Positions 35,666-44,268 of a stretch of DNA of 64,000 bases are shown here, piece by piece. Location of the stretch: contig NZ_QWEY01000001.1 of NCBI RefSeq assembly GCF_003443995.1, positions 310,001-374,000 of the forward strand. The letters run 5' to 3'. The notes beneath the pieces are model-generated. The model had not been told where the DNA came from. It saw only the letters and a program-made list of their open reading frames with translations, and made no database searches. This DNA comes from Pseudotabrizicola alkalilacus (lineage in GTDB: Bacteria > Pseudomonadota > Alphaproteobacteria > Rhodobacterales > Rhodobacteraceae). The first letter of the stretch is position 1. Each line of letters begins with the position of its first letter. The position numbers and the translations under genes were made by a program.

Positions 35666-36571
35666 CTAGCTGGTCCCCGCCACCGGCACGATCACCGTCA
35701 GCACATCGGGAAGGCGGCGAAAGGCAAAGGGGGCGGCCATCGTTTCGCGCTCGCCATCGCGTGCAATGGTGCGGCGGCGGGCGCGGGTCTCAATCTCGAC
35801 CGCAGCGGCACCAATCAGGGTAAAGTCGCGGTAGGGCCGCGCCATCCGCACCGCAATGCGCAGGGCAAAGCCCAACAGCTGCCAGCGCCGCAGCTCGGGC
35901 GCGATATAGACCGCCAGCTTGCCCGCCCGGATCAGATCGACCCCCTCTTGCATGCCATATTCCTCCAGCTGATAGGCGTTCTGCGCAATGAACACCATCG
36001 GCGAGTGCCGCACCTGCACCACGCCGTCAACGGTCAGGGTCATCCGGCTGGGGCGATTATAGGTTGCCAGCACCCGCAGCCCCGACCAATAGGCGGCCCA
36101 GCGCGACCGGCCCCATTTGGCATAGGCCGCCTCGCGTTGTTCCAGCAGCGCCGGGTACAGCCCTAGACTGGCGTTGTTCAGAAACAGCTTGCCGTTGACC
36201 TCCCCCGCCGCCACCGGAATCTCCGACCCGGCCAGAAGCTGCGCCATCGCCGCTTCGGGGTCATTCTCCAGCCCCAGAGAGCGCGCGAAAAAGTTGAATG
36301 TGCCGAGCGGCAGAATGCCAAGCGCGATCCCGGACCCCGCCAGCTCGGTCGCGACGCTGCAGATCGTGCCATCACCGCCCGCCGCGATCACGGTGGCAAA
36401 GCCATCTGCCCGCGCCTCTTGCGCCGCCGCCGGGATCAGCGCGCCCTTGCGGATCAGCCGCACCTCGTGCTTCAGCCCCGCCGCGCGCAGCGGTTCGGTC
36501 AGCTGCGCGATCCGCGCGCCGGATTTCCGCCCTGACCCGGCATTGGCCAGCACACAGATCGGTTCACGCAT
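35666..36571 (-). CDS. Diacylglycerol-kinase-family lipid kinase
   Basis: 301 residues. DAGK catalytic domain: LANAGSGRKSG, VIAAGGDGTICSVATEL (the GGDGT nucleotide loop) and LGILPLGTFNFFARSLG. The C-terminal domain has LFLNNASLGLYPALLEQRE. Relatives (YegS, DgkB, BmrU) phosphorylate lipids using ATP at the membrane; the true lipid substrate is unknown. Coupling to a phosphoesterase may indicate a phosphorylation/dephosphorylation pair, but this is inference. Confidence 0.87.
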   Translation of the reverse strand: MREPICVLANAGSGRKSGARIAQLTEPLRAAGLKHEVRLIRKGALIPAAAQEARADGFATVIAAGGDGTICSVATELAGSGIALGILPLGTFNFFARSLGLENDPEAAMAQLLAGSEIPVAAGEVNGKLFLNNASLGLYPALLEQREAAYAKWGRSRWAAYWSGLRVLATYNRPSRMTLTVDGVVQVRHSPMVFIAQNAYQLEEYGMQEGVDLIRAGKLAVYIAPELRRWQLLGFALRIAVRMARPYRDFTLIGAAAVEIETRARRRTIARDGERETMAAPFAFRRLPDVLTVIVPVAGTS

Positions 36572-36607
36572 GGGGAGACTGCTCCTGCCGGCACCATGCC
36601 GCCCGGA

Positions 36608-37726
36608 TCAAACGGGTGAGGTTGTCTTTGGTTCCGTCTCACCGCAGTGCGACACCAGATCATGCACAAAGCGCAGCTTGGTCTGCACATCGGCAGGCAA
36701 CGAGAACGGGTACAGATCAGTCTGCCCCATCGACCGGTTCAGACTATTCAAAGCCAGCGTCAGCGGCACCCATGTTGCGATCAGCTCTGCCGCAGTCGGA
36801 GTGCGGTAAGGGTCGGACTCGACATGTGCCGCCAATGTGCTGCCCGCATCCACCCGCAGACCCAACGCCCCCGCCGTTTCCAGCGTGTCGACCATATGCA
36901 GATAATGCGCCCAGGTTTCCGCCCAGTCTTCCCATGGGTGCATCGTGGCATAGGCCGAGACAAAGCGGTTTTCCCAGCCTTCGGGCGCGCCGGACTCGTA
37001 ATGGCGCTGCATCGCTTCGGCATAATCGGCGCGTTCGTCGCCGAACAGGGTGCGGTACGCCTCCAGTGCGGCGGGGTTGTCGCGCACCAGAATATCCCAG
37101 TAGTAATGTCCGACCTCATGCCGGAAATGGCCCAGCAGGGTGCGGTAGGCCTCGCCCATCTGGCTGCGGCGTTCTTCGCGGGCGGCGTCGTCGGCTTCGA
37201 TCAGGGCGATGGTGATGACCCCGTCGGAATGGCCGGTCAGCACCGGGTCGGGGCTGCCCGGATCATCGGCCAGAAAGTCGAACACCAAGGGTTCGGGGTG
37301 GCCCGAGTCGGGCAGCGGGCGTGGCAGGTTCAGGCGCAGTACGGAATAGACCAGCCGCCGCTTGGCCGCCTCGATCCGGGTCCACAGCGCCACATGGTCC
37401 GGCGTTGACAGATCGGGCACGGTGCGGTTGTGCTGGCAGGCCAGACAATAGCCCGCCGTGCCGGTGCCATCGCCCTCGGCGCTGCGGTGCATCCAGTTGC
37501 AGGCGCTGCGCTCCCAATTGCGGCAAAACCGCAAGGGGCCGGGGTCTGGCACGGCGGCATTCATGCCATGGGTGCCGGGCAGAGCGTTCCAGACCGGCCC
37601 GTCGGGGGCGACGGCGATCATCCGGTCTTCGTCTGGCAGATAGCCCAGCATGCTGCCGCATTTCAGACAGACGGTGTTTTCAAAATACAGGATCTGACCA
37701 CAGCACTGGCATTGAAAAAGCTTCAT
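36608..37726 (-). CDS. Putative zinc-binding metallopeptidase (Peptidase_Mx family)
   Basis: 372 residues. The N-terminus is a zinc ribbon (FQCQCCGQILYFENTVCLKCG) and a second Cys/His set follows (CNWM, CLACQHN). The peptidase half contains GHFRHEVGHYYWD (HExxH) with downstream WAETWAHYLHM. This order matches the conserved family usually named putative zinc-binding peptidase, with no known substrate. No signal sequence, so cytoplasmic. It lies upstream of the lipid-kinase gene on the same strand with a 36-bp gap, so all three may form one transcript. Confidence 0.85.
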   Translation of the reverse strand: MKLFQCQCCGQILYFENTVCLKCGSMLGYLPDEDRMIAVAPDGPVWNALPGTHGMNAAVPDPGPLRFCRNWERSACNWMHRSAEGDGTGTAGYCLACQHNRTVPDLSTPDHVALWTRIEAAKRRLVYSVLRLNLPRPLPDSGHPEPLVFDFLADDPGSPDPVLTGHSDGVITIALIEADDAAREERRSQMGEAYRTLLGHFRHEVGHYYWDILVRDNPAALEAYRTLFGDERADYAEAMQRHYESGAPEGWENRFVSAYATMHPWEDWAETWAHYLHMVDTLETAGALGLRVDAGSTLAAHVESDPYRTPTAAELIATWVPLTLALNSLNRSMGQTDLYPFSLPADVQTKLRFVHDLVSHCGETEPKTTSPV

Positions 37727-37945
37727 AGCGAAAGATGTCCCCGGACATATGGATCAGGCCACGGCAGGCCACGCGGGGCAAATCCTTGCCCCACGCCACA
37801 TGCCGCCCCGCTGCACCAACCCTGCCGGGGGCGTCCGGTTCCGTCCCTCACCGCGCACAGAACACTGCGTTGCTTGATCTCGGTCAAGGCCGCGCCGTTT
37901 CGTCCCTGCTATACTTCTGAAAACGCGCAAGGAATGGAGACAGCG

Positions 37946-38122
37946 ATGACCCGGCTGATGGCAGTTCTTTTTTCGATCATCTCCACCTCCCTGATGGGGA
38001 TCGGGGTGATCGTGGCCCTGACCACGGGCAATGATACCCTGCAACCGATCCTGATCGGTGCTGCGGTCGGATTTCTGGCCGCGATCCCGGTCAGCTGGTA
38101 TATCGCCAAGCAACTGGTGTGA
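37946..38122 (+). CDS. Small two-helix membrane protein
   Basis: 58 residues from ATG 37946. Two hydrophobic stretches (MAVLFSIISTSLMGIGVIVAL and ILIGAAVGFLAAIPVSWYIA) with a short loop and the C-terminus KQLV. The start is chosen because GGAG lies 6 nt upstream; ATG 37934 is possible. Function unknown; similar tiny CTP-synthetase-adjacent or stress membrane proteins are common in this order. Confidence 0.65.
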   Translation: MTRLMAVLFSIISTSLMGIGVIVALTTGNDTLQPILIGAAVGFLAAIPVSWYIAKQLV

Positions 38123-38132
38123 GCCGGAACGC

Positions 38133-38906
38133 TCAGGCGGTCAGGAACACCCGCACCGTTTCTTCAAATTCACGCGGCTTTTCGGCGTGCAGCCAATGGC
38201 CGGTGTCGGGGATTTTGGCAAAGCGGGCGGCGGGAAACAGCGCGCGGATGGCATCGCGGTACTCGGGTTTGACATAGGGGCTGTCGGCCCCGGTCAGAAA
38301 CAGCGCCGGGCCGTCGAATGACCCTTCGGTGCCGGGCCAGCCGACGATCTTGCTCATCTCGGCCTCCAGCACATTCAGGTTCAGCCGCCAGCGTGGCCCC
38401 CCCGCCGCCTTCAGGTCCAGCGATTGCAGGAAAAACGCCCGCAGGCTGGCATCCTCCACCGTTTCCACCAGCCGCCGGTCAGCCTCGCCGCGCGTGGTGA
38501 TGCCGGTCAGGTCCAGCGCCCGCATGGCTTGCGCATGGTGCGACTGGTCATGGCTGTAGGCCACGGGGGCAATGTCGGCCACCACAAGCCGCCGGATCAG
38601 CGCGCCATGGGTCAGCGCCAGATGCATCGCCGCCTTGCCGCCCATCGAATGGCCCAGCAGATCGACCCGGCCGCCCAGTGTGGCGATCACCTCTGCCAGA
38701 TCCGCCGCCATCTCGGGGTAGCCATGCACCGGCAGATGCGGGCTGTCGCCATGGTTGCGCATATCTACCGCCACCACATCGCGCACATCGGCCAGCCGTC
38801 GCGCGATCACGCCCCAGTTGCGGGCCGAGCCATACAGGCCATGGACAATGACCAGCGGAAGGACATCCGAAGGGGTGGCGGCGGGGTGATGGATCGTGGC
38901 AAGCAT
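38133..38906 (-). CDS. Alpha/beta hydrolase (YbfF-like esterase)
   Basis: 257 residues. LVIVHGLYGSARNWG (oxyanion), VDMRNHGDSPH, nucleophile elbow LLGHSMGGKAAMHLA (Ser), and PDTGHWLHAEKP (His) give a complete catalytic triad of the YbfF esterase family, which hydrolyses short acyl-thioesters and esters in vitro. Cytoplasmic. It converges on the small membrane-protein gene with only 10 bp between stop codons. Confidence 0.85.
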   Translation of the reverse strand: MLATIHHPAATPSDVLPLVIVHGLYGSARNWGVIARRLADVRDVVAVDMRNHGDSPHLPVHGYPEMAADLAEVIATLGGRVDLLGHSMGGKAAMHLALTHGALIRRLVVADIAPVAYSHDQSHHAQAMRALDLTGITTRGEADRRLVETVEDASLRAFFLQSLDLKAAGGPRWRLNLNVLEAEMSKIVGWPGTEGSFDGPALFLTGADSPYVKPEYRDAIRALFPAARFAKIPDTGHWLHAEKPREFEETVRVFLTA

Positions 38907-38996
38907 GTCACCTCTTTACCGCCAGTTCACCTTCCCTGCCAGAGCAGTTGAGGATTTTGCCGCGCGCGCCTAGTGTGCGCCAAAAGGGTCAGGGTC

Positions 38997-39368
38997 ATGA
39001 GCGCAGTCACAATTCAGCAAATGGCCGACCGGGTTGCCGGTCTGATGGAAGAGCGTCTTGGCATCCGCGGCAATGGCCTGTCGGAAAAGCTGCGGCGGGG
39101 CAGGGGCGCACTGCCGCGCGGGGTGCGGGCGGCGGCGCGGGAACTGGCCGATTTCGCCGAAAAGTCCAAAAACCCCAAGTTGCTGGTGCAGATCGACCAA
39201 GGCCGCGTTGCCGCCTGCTATGACATTTGCCTGCGCCATCTGTCAGCGCAGCGTGCAGGCTCTGCCCTGATGCGGTCGGCGGCGCGCATCACCGCAACCG
39301 TGGTTCTGGGGTTATTGCTGGTGGGTGGCGTTGTGCTGCTGGTGCAGCGGCTGCAGGGCCGGATCTGA
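38997..39368 (+). CDS. Small protein with C-terminal membrane anchor
   Basis: 123 residues from ATG 38997, after AGGGTC. The basic, helical N-terminal two thirds (QQMADRVAGLMEERLGIRG, LREK-like LSEKLRRGRGALP) look cytoplasmic. A single helix (ITATVVLGLLLVGGVVLLV) near the C-terminus anchors it. No family recognised. Its last 57 nt overlap the 3' end of the convergent DUF817 gene. Confidence 0.65.
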   Translation: MSAVTIQQMADRVAGLMEERLGIRGNGLSEKLRRGRGALPRGVRAAARELADFAEKSKNPKLLVQIDQGRVAACYDICLRHLSAQRAGSALMRSAARITATVVLGLLLVGGVVLLVQRLQGRI

Positions 39369-40220
39369 CCCTGCCTGCGCTGTCAGCGGGGCGCGGTGCA
39401 GTGCCGACCGGACCACCACGGTCACGGTGACAAAGGCCACATACAGCAGCAGATACCACGACCCCAGCTTGCCAAAGCTGACCCATTGCCCCGGCAACTG
39501 CCCGGAATACAGCCAGGTGCCGGTGGCGGTGCCGACGTTTTCCGCCACCCACAGCGCCACGCTGGACAGAAAGGCCGCCACCGGCAGCGGCATCCACCAG
39601 TCGCGGTCAGAGATGCGGAACCAGATCCGGGTGCGGGCAAACAGGATCAGCGTGGCGGCAAACAGCGCCAGCCGGATGTCGGGCAGAAAATGGTGCGCGA
39701 AAAAGTTGACGTAGATCGCCACGCCCAGCACCATCGTCGCCCAGTACGGCGGATAGGGGGCGAACCGCATGTCGAAAATGCGGATCACCCGCGCCATGTA
39801 GCTGCCGACGCTCGCGTACATGAACCCCGAAAACAGCGGCACGCCCATCACCATGAACAACCCCGGCTCGGGATAGGCCCATGACCCGGCATGCACCTTG
39901 AACCACTCCATCGCGGTGCCGGTCAGGTGAAACAGCGCGATCACCCGCGCCTCTTCCCAGCTTTCCAACCGCAGCCACAGGAATGCCGCCTGCGTGGCGA
40001 TGGCAAACAGGAACAGCGCGTCATAGCGGTGCAGCGGCCAGTCTGACTGCCAGATCATCTTGGTGCCGATGATCGCCAGCAACAAGAGCCCGCCAAACAG
40101 ACAGGCCCAGCCCTGTTTCAGCACGAACATCACCAGCTCGGCCAGCGCAAACGGCAGCCGCCCCCGCGCCCAATCGCCAAGCCGCCGTTCCAGACTGCGG
40201 GTGCTTTGCAGTTCAATCAT
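39312..40220 (-). CDS. DUF817-family integral membrane protein
   Basis: 302 residues from ATG 40220. About eight hydrophobic helices; the family-typical segments are AMEWFKVHAGSWAYPE, PLFSGFMYASVGSYMARVIR and NFFAHHFLPDIR. No function is established for DUF817. The C-terminus ends with a Gln/His-rich tail (QPLHQQHNATHQQ), and this part overlaps the convergent 38997 gene. A strong hairpin separates it from glyA upstream. Confidence 0.82.
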   Translation of the reverse strand: MIELQSTRSLERRLGDWARGRLPFALAELVMFVLKQGWACLFGGLLLLAIIGTKMIWQSDWPLHRYDALFLFAIATQAAFLWLRLESWEEARVIALFHLTGTAMEWFKVHAGSWAYPEPGLFMVMGVPLFSGFMYASVGSYMARVIRIFDMRFAPYPPYWATMVLGVAIYVNFFAHHFLPDIRLALFAATLILFARTRIWFRISDRDWWMPLPVAAFLSSVALWVAENVGTATGTWLYSGQLPGQWVSFGKLGSWYLLLYVAFVTVTVVVRSALHRAPLTAQAGSDPALQPLHQQHNATHQQ

Positions 40221-40240
40221 GCCAATGTTCCGAAAGTGAA

Positions 40241-40266
40241 AGGGCGCGGGGTTTAGCCCGCGCCCT
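40241..40266 (-). terminator. glyA terminator
   Basis: 10-bp stem AGGGCGCGGG / CCCGCGCCCT with a 6-base loop, followed on the minus strand by TTTCACTTTC, 30 nt downstream of the glyA stop. Confidence 0.75.
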
Positions 40267-40296
40267 ATACCCGTCAATGTTGCAAAGTCACAAGTC

Positions 40297-41592
40297 TTAC
40301 AGCTCGGGGTAAATCGGGAACCGCTTGCACAGCGCCTCGACCTCGGCTTTCACCCGCTCTTCCACCGCCGCGTTGCCCTCTTCGCCATTGGCGGCCAGCC
40401 CGTCTACCACTTCGGTGATCCAGCGACCGATCTGGCGGAACTCTTCCTCGCCAAAGCCGCGCGTCGTGCCCGCCGGGGTGCCCAGACGCACGCCGCTAGT
40501 GATGGTCGGCTTTTCGGTGTCAAACGGAATGCCGTTCTTGTTGCAGGTGATATGCGCCCGGCCCAGAGCCTTTTCGGTCGCATTGCCCTTCACGCCCTTG
40601 GGGCGCAGGTCCACCAGCATCAGATGGCTGTCGGTGCCGCCGGTCACGATGTCCAGACCACCCTTCATCAGCTGATCCGCCAGCGCCTGCGCATTCTTGA
40701 TCACCTGCGCCTGATAGGTCTTGAACTCCGGCCGCAGCGCCTCGCCAAAGGCGACCGCTTTGGCGGCGATCACATGCATCAGCGGCCCGCCCTGAATGCC
40801 GGGGAAGATTGCCGAGTTGATCTTTTTCGACAGCGCCTCGTCATTGGTCAGGATCATGCCGCCACGTGGCCCGCGCAGGGTCTTGTGGGTGGTCGTGGTC
40901 GCGACATGCGCATGTGGGAAGGGCGAGGGGTACAGACCCGCCGCCACCAGCCCGGCGAAATGCGCCATATCGACCAGCAGATAGGCCCCGATGGAATCCG
41001 CAATCTCGCGCATCCGGGCAAAGTCGATGATGCGCGGAATGGCCGAGCCGCCCGCGATGATCATCTTCGGTTTGTGTTCTGCCGCCAGTTCCGCCAGCTG
41101 GTCATAGTCCAGCAAAAGATCCTGCTTGCGCACGCCGTATTGCACGGCGTTGAACCATTTGCCCGACTGGTTGGGGGCCGCGCCATGGGTCAGGTGGCCG
41201 CCAGCATCCAACGACATGCCCAGAATTGTATCACCCGGCTGCAGAAGCGCCTGAAACACGCCCTGGTTGGCCTGAGACCCGGAATTGGGCTGCACATTGG
41301 CGAACTCACAGCCAAACAGCTGCCGCGCGCGGTCAATCGCCAGATTTTCTGCAATATCGACATATTGGCAGCCGCCGTAATAGCGCTTGCCCGGATAGCC
41401 TTCGGCATATTTGTTGGTCATCACCGAGCCTTGCGCCTCCATCACGGCGCGGCTCACGATGTTTTCGCTGGCAATCAGTTCGATCTCATGGCGCTGACGG
41501 CCCAGCTCTTGCGTGATCGAGCCAAACAGCTCGGGGTCGCGTGAGGCCAGAGTTTCGGTGAAAAAGCCGTTGTCACGGTGCGGGGCGTTCAT
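40297..41592 (-). CDS. glyA: Serine hydroxymethyltransferase
   Basis: 431 residues from ATG 41592 ([20 protein letters not shown]); the frame is open to 41706, but the extra part is not conserved. [19 protein letters not shown], the PLP-lysine motif [16 protein letters not shown] and [15 protein letters not shown] are intact. It interconverts serine and glycine with tetrahydrofolate. This complements the gcv operon: together they set the glycine/serine/one-carbon balance. No riboswitch was seen upstream. Confidence 0.96.
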   Translation of the reverse strand: MNAPHRDNGFFTETLASRDPELFGSITQELGRQRHEIELIASENIVSRAVMEAQGSVMTNKYAEGYPGKRYYGGCQYVDIAENLAIDRARQLFGCEFANVQPNSGSQANQGVFQALLQPGDTILGMSLDAGGHLTHGAAPNQSGKWFNAVQYGVRKQDLLLDYDQLAELAAEHKPKMIIAGGSAIPRIIDFARMREIADSIGAYLLVDMAHFAGLVAAGLYPSPFPHAHVATTTTHKTLRGPRGGMILTNDEALSKKINSAIFPGIQGGPLMHVIAAKAVAFGEALRPEFKTYQAQVIKNAQALADQLMKGGLDIVTGGTDSHLMLVDLRPKGVKGNATEKALGRAHITCNKNGIPFDTEKPTITSGVRLGTPAGTTRGFGEEEFRQIGRWITEVVDGLAANGEEGNAAVEERVKAEVEALCKRFPIYPEL

Positions 41593-41808
41593 GGGCGTCT
41601 CCTGCCAGATCCGGGGGTCGGGATAGCGCCCATTTAGACCAAGCCCCGCCTCCGGGAAAGGGAGGAAAACGACGCATCCCCGGATCAGCGCGAAATTTGC
41701 GGGCATAAAGGTGACGCGAGGTCGCTTGTGCGGGCCTGGGCGGTCACATCATGACTTTCATCCGGTGTGCCGAAGGGCGTCTGGCGGACGCGCCCTGTTC
41801 CAACCGCG

Positions 41809-41938
41809 CCCCCCACCCCATCCCTCCCCACAAGGGGGAGGGGGCCGCGTGGCACCCGCCTTGCGTCCGATCTGTAAAGACCGCCACCTGCCCCAGTGCC
41901 TCCCTCCCCCCTTGTGGGGGAGGGCTGGGGTGGGGGGG
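41809..41938. repeat. CCCTCCCC/GGGGAGGG double-hairpin repeat, copy 3
   Basis: Left arm CCCCCCACCCCATCCCTCCC + CACAAGGGGGAGGGGG, a 58-bp centre differing from copies 1 and 2, and right arm CCTCCCTCCCCCCTTGTGGG + GGAGGGCTGGGGTGGGGGG, identical to that of copy 2 over most of its length. It occupies the 482-bp divergent spacer between glyA and nadK (41593-42074), which otherwise shows no clear motif. Confidence 0.85.
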
Positions 41939-42074
41939 CGCTGCCGCCACGCGCCAAATTCAGCAGAGTCTGGCGCCGGACAGGTCTTGTTTGTGCATCT
42001 GCGCCTCTCAACGCGCAGCAAGGCTTGAGTTCCCGCGCCCGGCCCGTCAAGACTGTGCCCAAGGGAGAACCGCC

Positions 42075-42839
42075 TTGCCCACATCCAGAATTGCCTTTCG
42101 CGCCAGTGCCACCCCCGCCGCCCAGCTGGCCCTGTCCGAGCTGACGGCGCGGCATGGGCAGACCCCGCTGGGGCGGGCCACTGTGGTCGTGGCCCTCGGT
42201 GGCGACGGGTTCATGCTGCAAACCCTGCATGATACCCAAAGCGCGGGTCTGCCGGTTTACGGCATGAACTGCGGCACCGTTGGCTTTCTGATGAACGCGT
42301 TCGACGCCGACGGGCTGGCCGAACGGCTGGCACTGGCCGAAGAAACCGTGATCAACCCGCTGCACATGCGCGCCACCACCGCAACGGGCCGCGTGGTCGA
42401 AGCTTTGGCGATCAACGAGGTGTCGATGCTGCGGGCAGGGCCACAGGCGGCCAAGCTGGCGATTTATGTCGATGGCAAGCTGCGGCTGGAAGAGCTGGTC
42501 TGTGACGGCGCTTTGCTGTGCACGCCTGCCGGGTCCACCGCCTATAACTATTCCGCCCATGGTCCGATCCTGCCGATCGGCTCCGATGTGCTGGCGCTGA
42601 CGGCTGTTGCGGCGTTTCGCCCCCGCCGCTGGCGTGGGGCCTTGCTGCCGAAAACCGCCGTGGTGCGGATCGAGGTGCGCGATGCCGAAAAGCGCCCGGT
42701 GATGGCCGATGCCGATGGCCGGTCGGTGCGCGATGTGATCTCGGTCGAAATCCGATCTGACCCGACGATCTGCCACCACGTCCTGTTCGACCCCGGCCAT
42801 GGTCTGGAAGAGCGTCTGCTGGTCGAGCAATTCGCCTGA
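42075..42839 (+). CDS. nadK: NAD kinase (TTG start)
   Basis: 254 residues. The family N-terminus (PTSRIAFRAS) is reached only with the TTG at 42075, which has the ribosome site AAGGGAGAA (42061-42069) at the right distance. No ATG or GTG fits. VVVALGGDGFMLQTLH (GGDG at 42-45), GMNCGTVGFLMN, AINEVSM and CTPAGSTAYNYSAHGPI are the NAD kinase motifs. It phosphorylates NAD+ to NADP+ with ATP. nadE, the previous step, is elsewhere in the window. Confidence 0.93.
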   Translation: MPTSRIAFRASATPAAQLALSELTARHGQTPLGRATVVVALGGDGFMLQTLHDTQSAGLPVYGMNCGTVGFLMNAFDADGLAERLALAEETVINPLHMRATTATGRVVEALAINEVSMLRAGPQAAKLAIYVDGKLRLEELVCDGALLCTPAGSTAYNYSAHGPILPIGSDVLALTAVAAFRPRRWRGALLPKTAVVRIEVRDAEKRPVMADADGRSVRDVISVEIRSDPTICHHVLFDPGHGLEERLLVEQFA

Positions 42840-42846
42840 CGCAACC

Positions 42847-42861
42847 GGGCCGCTGCGGCCC
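42847..42861 (+). terminator. Short hairpin between convergent nadK and response-regulator genes
   Basis: GGGCCG-CTG-CGGCCC, 8 nt after the nadK stop and 7 nt from the stop of the convergent regulator gene. Confidence 0.5.
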
Positions 42862-42867
42862 GCAGCG

Positions 42868-44268
42868 TCAGAGCTGCGGCTTGAGGCCCCAGCCCTCCAG
42901 CTTGCGATAGATTGTGGAGGGTGACAGTTCCAGCACCCGCGCTGCCTTTGGCACCGACCCGCCGTTGCGGGCGATGGTTTCCTCGATCACCAGCCGTTCG
43001 ATTTCGGCCATGCTGCGCCCGATCAGGCTGTCCAGACCGCCAGTGGCATCAGGCTTGGGCGCAGCACCGGTCACCGGCTCTGCGCGCTGCAACGAGTCGG
43101 GCAGCATCGCCAGCGTGACCCGCCCGCCCGGATGCAGCACGACGATGTTGCGGATCACGTTCAGCACCTGCCGCACATTTCCCGGCCAGCTGAGCCTGCG
43201 GAACAGATCCAGCACCTCGGGGTCAAACCCGTCAAACTGTCGCCCCTCTTCCCGGGCAAAGCGCTCCAGCGCGATTTCGGCAATCTCTACCACGTCCTCG
43301 CCCCGGTCACGCAGCGCCGGCATGTGAACCGGCACCACAAACAGCCGGTAATACAGATCCTCGCGGAACTCACCCCGGCGCACCGCTTCGGCGGGGTCGC
43401 GGTTGGTGGCGCAGACGATGCGCACATTCACCTTGCGTGGCCGAACCGCCCCCACCGGCTGCACCGTCGAGGTCTGCAGGAACCGGAGCAGCTTTGTCTG
43501 CAACGCCGGGGCCATTTCGCAGATCTCGTCCAGAAACAGCGTGCCGCCATCCGCCGCCGCCGCCGCGCCCTGCTTGTCGGAAATCGCGCCGGTAAAGCTG
43601 CCCTTCATATGGCCGAACACTTCCGACTCCAGCAGATCCTGCGGGATTGCACCGCAGTTCAGCGCGATGAACGGCCCGCCCGCACGCGGACTCCCCGCAT
43701 GTACCGCGACCGCGCACAGCTCTTTGCCGGTGCCGCTTTCGCCGGTGATGAACACCGTGGCCATCGACCCCGCCACCGAACGGATTGTCGTCTGCACCCG
43801 GCGCATCGCGGCGGAAGAGCCGATGAACACCTCGGCCACCACGTCTGGTTCCGCCGTCACCGCCCGCTTTTGCGCTGGTTTGGGTAAAGTCCCCGTCGCG
43901 CCACTGGCATTGGCCACCGCCCCCAGAAACCGCACCTCGTCAAACGGCTTGACCAGAAAGTCATGCGCCCCGGCCCGCATCGCCTCGACCGCGCGGTTGA
44001 TGCTGGCATTTGCGGTGATCACGATCACCCGCGTTTCGGGCCGCAGCGCCAGCATTTCGCGCATCACCGCCAGCCCGTCCCGATCTGGCAGCATCAGGTC
44101 CAGCAGCACCGTCACCGCGCCGGTTTCCTGAAACAGGCGCATTCCCTCGGCGGCATTTGAGGCCGCCTGCACCGTATGCCCCGCCGTTTGCAGCACAGAG
44201 CGATAGACCATCTGCAAAGACGGCGTATCCTCGATCAGCAGCAAGGGTGAGGGCACCGGCCCGGTCAT
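42868..44268 (-). CDS. Sigma54-dependent response regulator (NtrC/LuxO-like)
   Basis: 466 residues in three parts. The receiver domain (8-118) has phospho-acceptor D57 in VLLDLMLPD and Lys in LVKPFDE. The AAA+ domain has Walker A GESGTGKE (176-183) and Walker B GTLFLDEI. The sigma54-contact loop is GSFTGA (223-228) instead of the usual GAFTGA. The Fis-type HTH is at the C-terminus (VPKAARVLELSPSTIYRKL). It should activate sigma54 promoters after phosphorylation. It overlaps the upstream Hpt gene by 4 nt (ATGA). No histidine kinase is adjacent, so the kinase must be elsewhere. Confidence 0.93.
   Translation of the reverse strand: MTGPVPSPLLLIEDTPSLQMVYRSVLQTAGHTVQAASNAAEGMRLFQETGAVTVLLDLMLPDRDGLAVMREMLALRPETRVIVITANASINRAVEAMRAGAHDFLVKPFDEVRFLGAVANASGATGTLPKPAQKRAVTAEPDVVAEVFIGSSAAMRRVQTTIRSVAGSMATVFITGESGTGKELCAVAVHAGSPRAGGPFIALNCGAIPQDLLESEVFGHMKGSFTGAISDKQGAAAAADGGTLFLDEICEMAPALQTKLLRFLQTSTVQPVGAVRPRKVNVRIVCATNRDPAEAVRRGEFREDLYYRLFVVPVHMPALRDRGEDVVEIAEIALERFAREEGRQFDGFDPEVLDLFRRLSWPGNVRQVLNVIRNIVVLHPGGRVTLAMLPDSLQRAEPVTGAAPKPDATGGLDSLIGRSMAEIERLVIEETIARNGGSVPKAARVLELSPSTIYRKLEGWGLKPQL

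Noticed and set aside
35666-36571. Lipid kinase as NAD kinase
   Set aside because: The GGDGT motif is shared by both folds, but LGTFNFFARSLG and the overall layout fit the diacylglycerol-kinase family; nadK is elsewhere in the window.
14397-41938. CCCTCCCC units as a CRISPR array
   Set aside because: The copies are kilobases apart, with no regular spacing or spacers and no cas genes.
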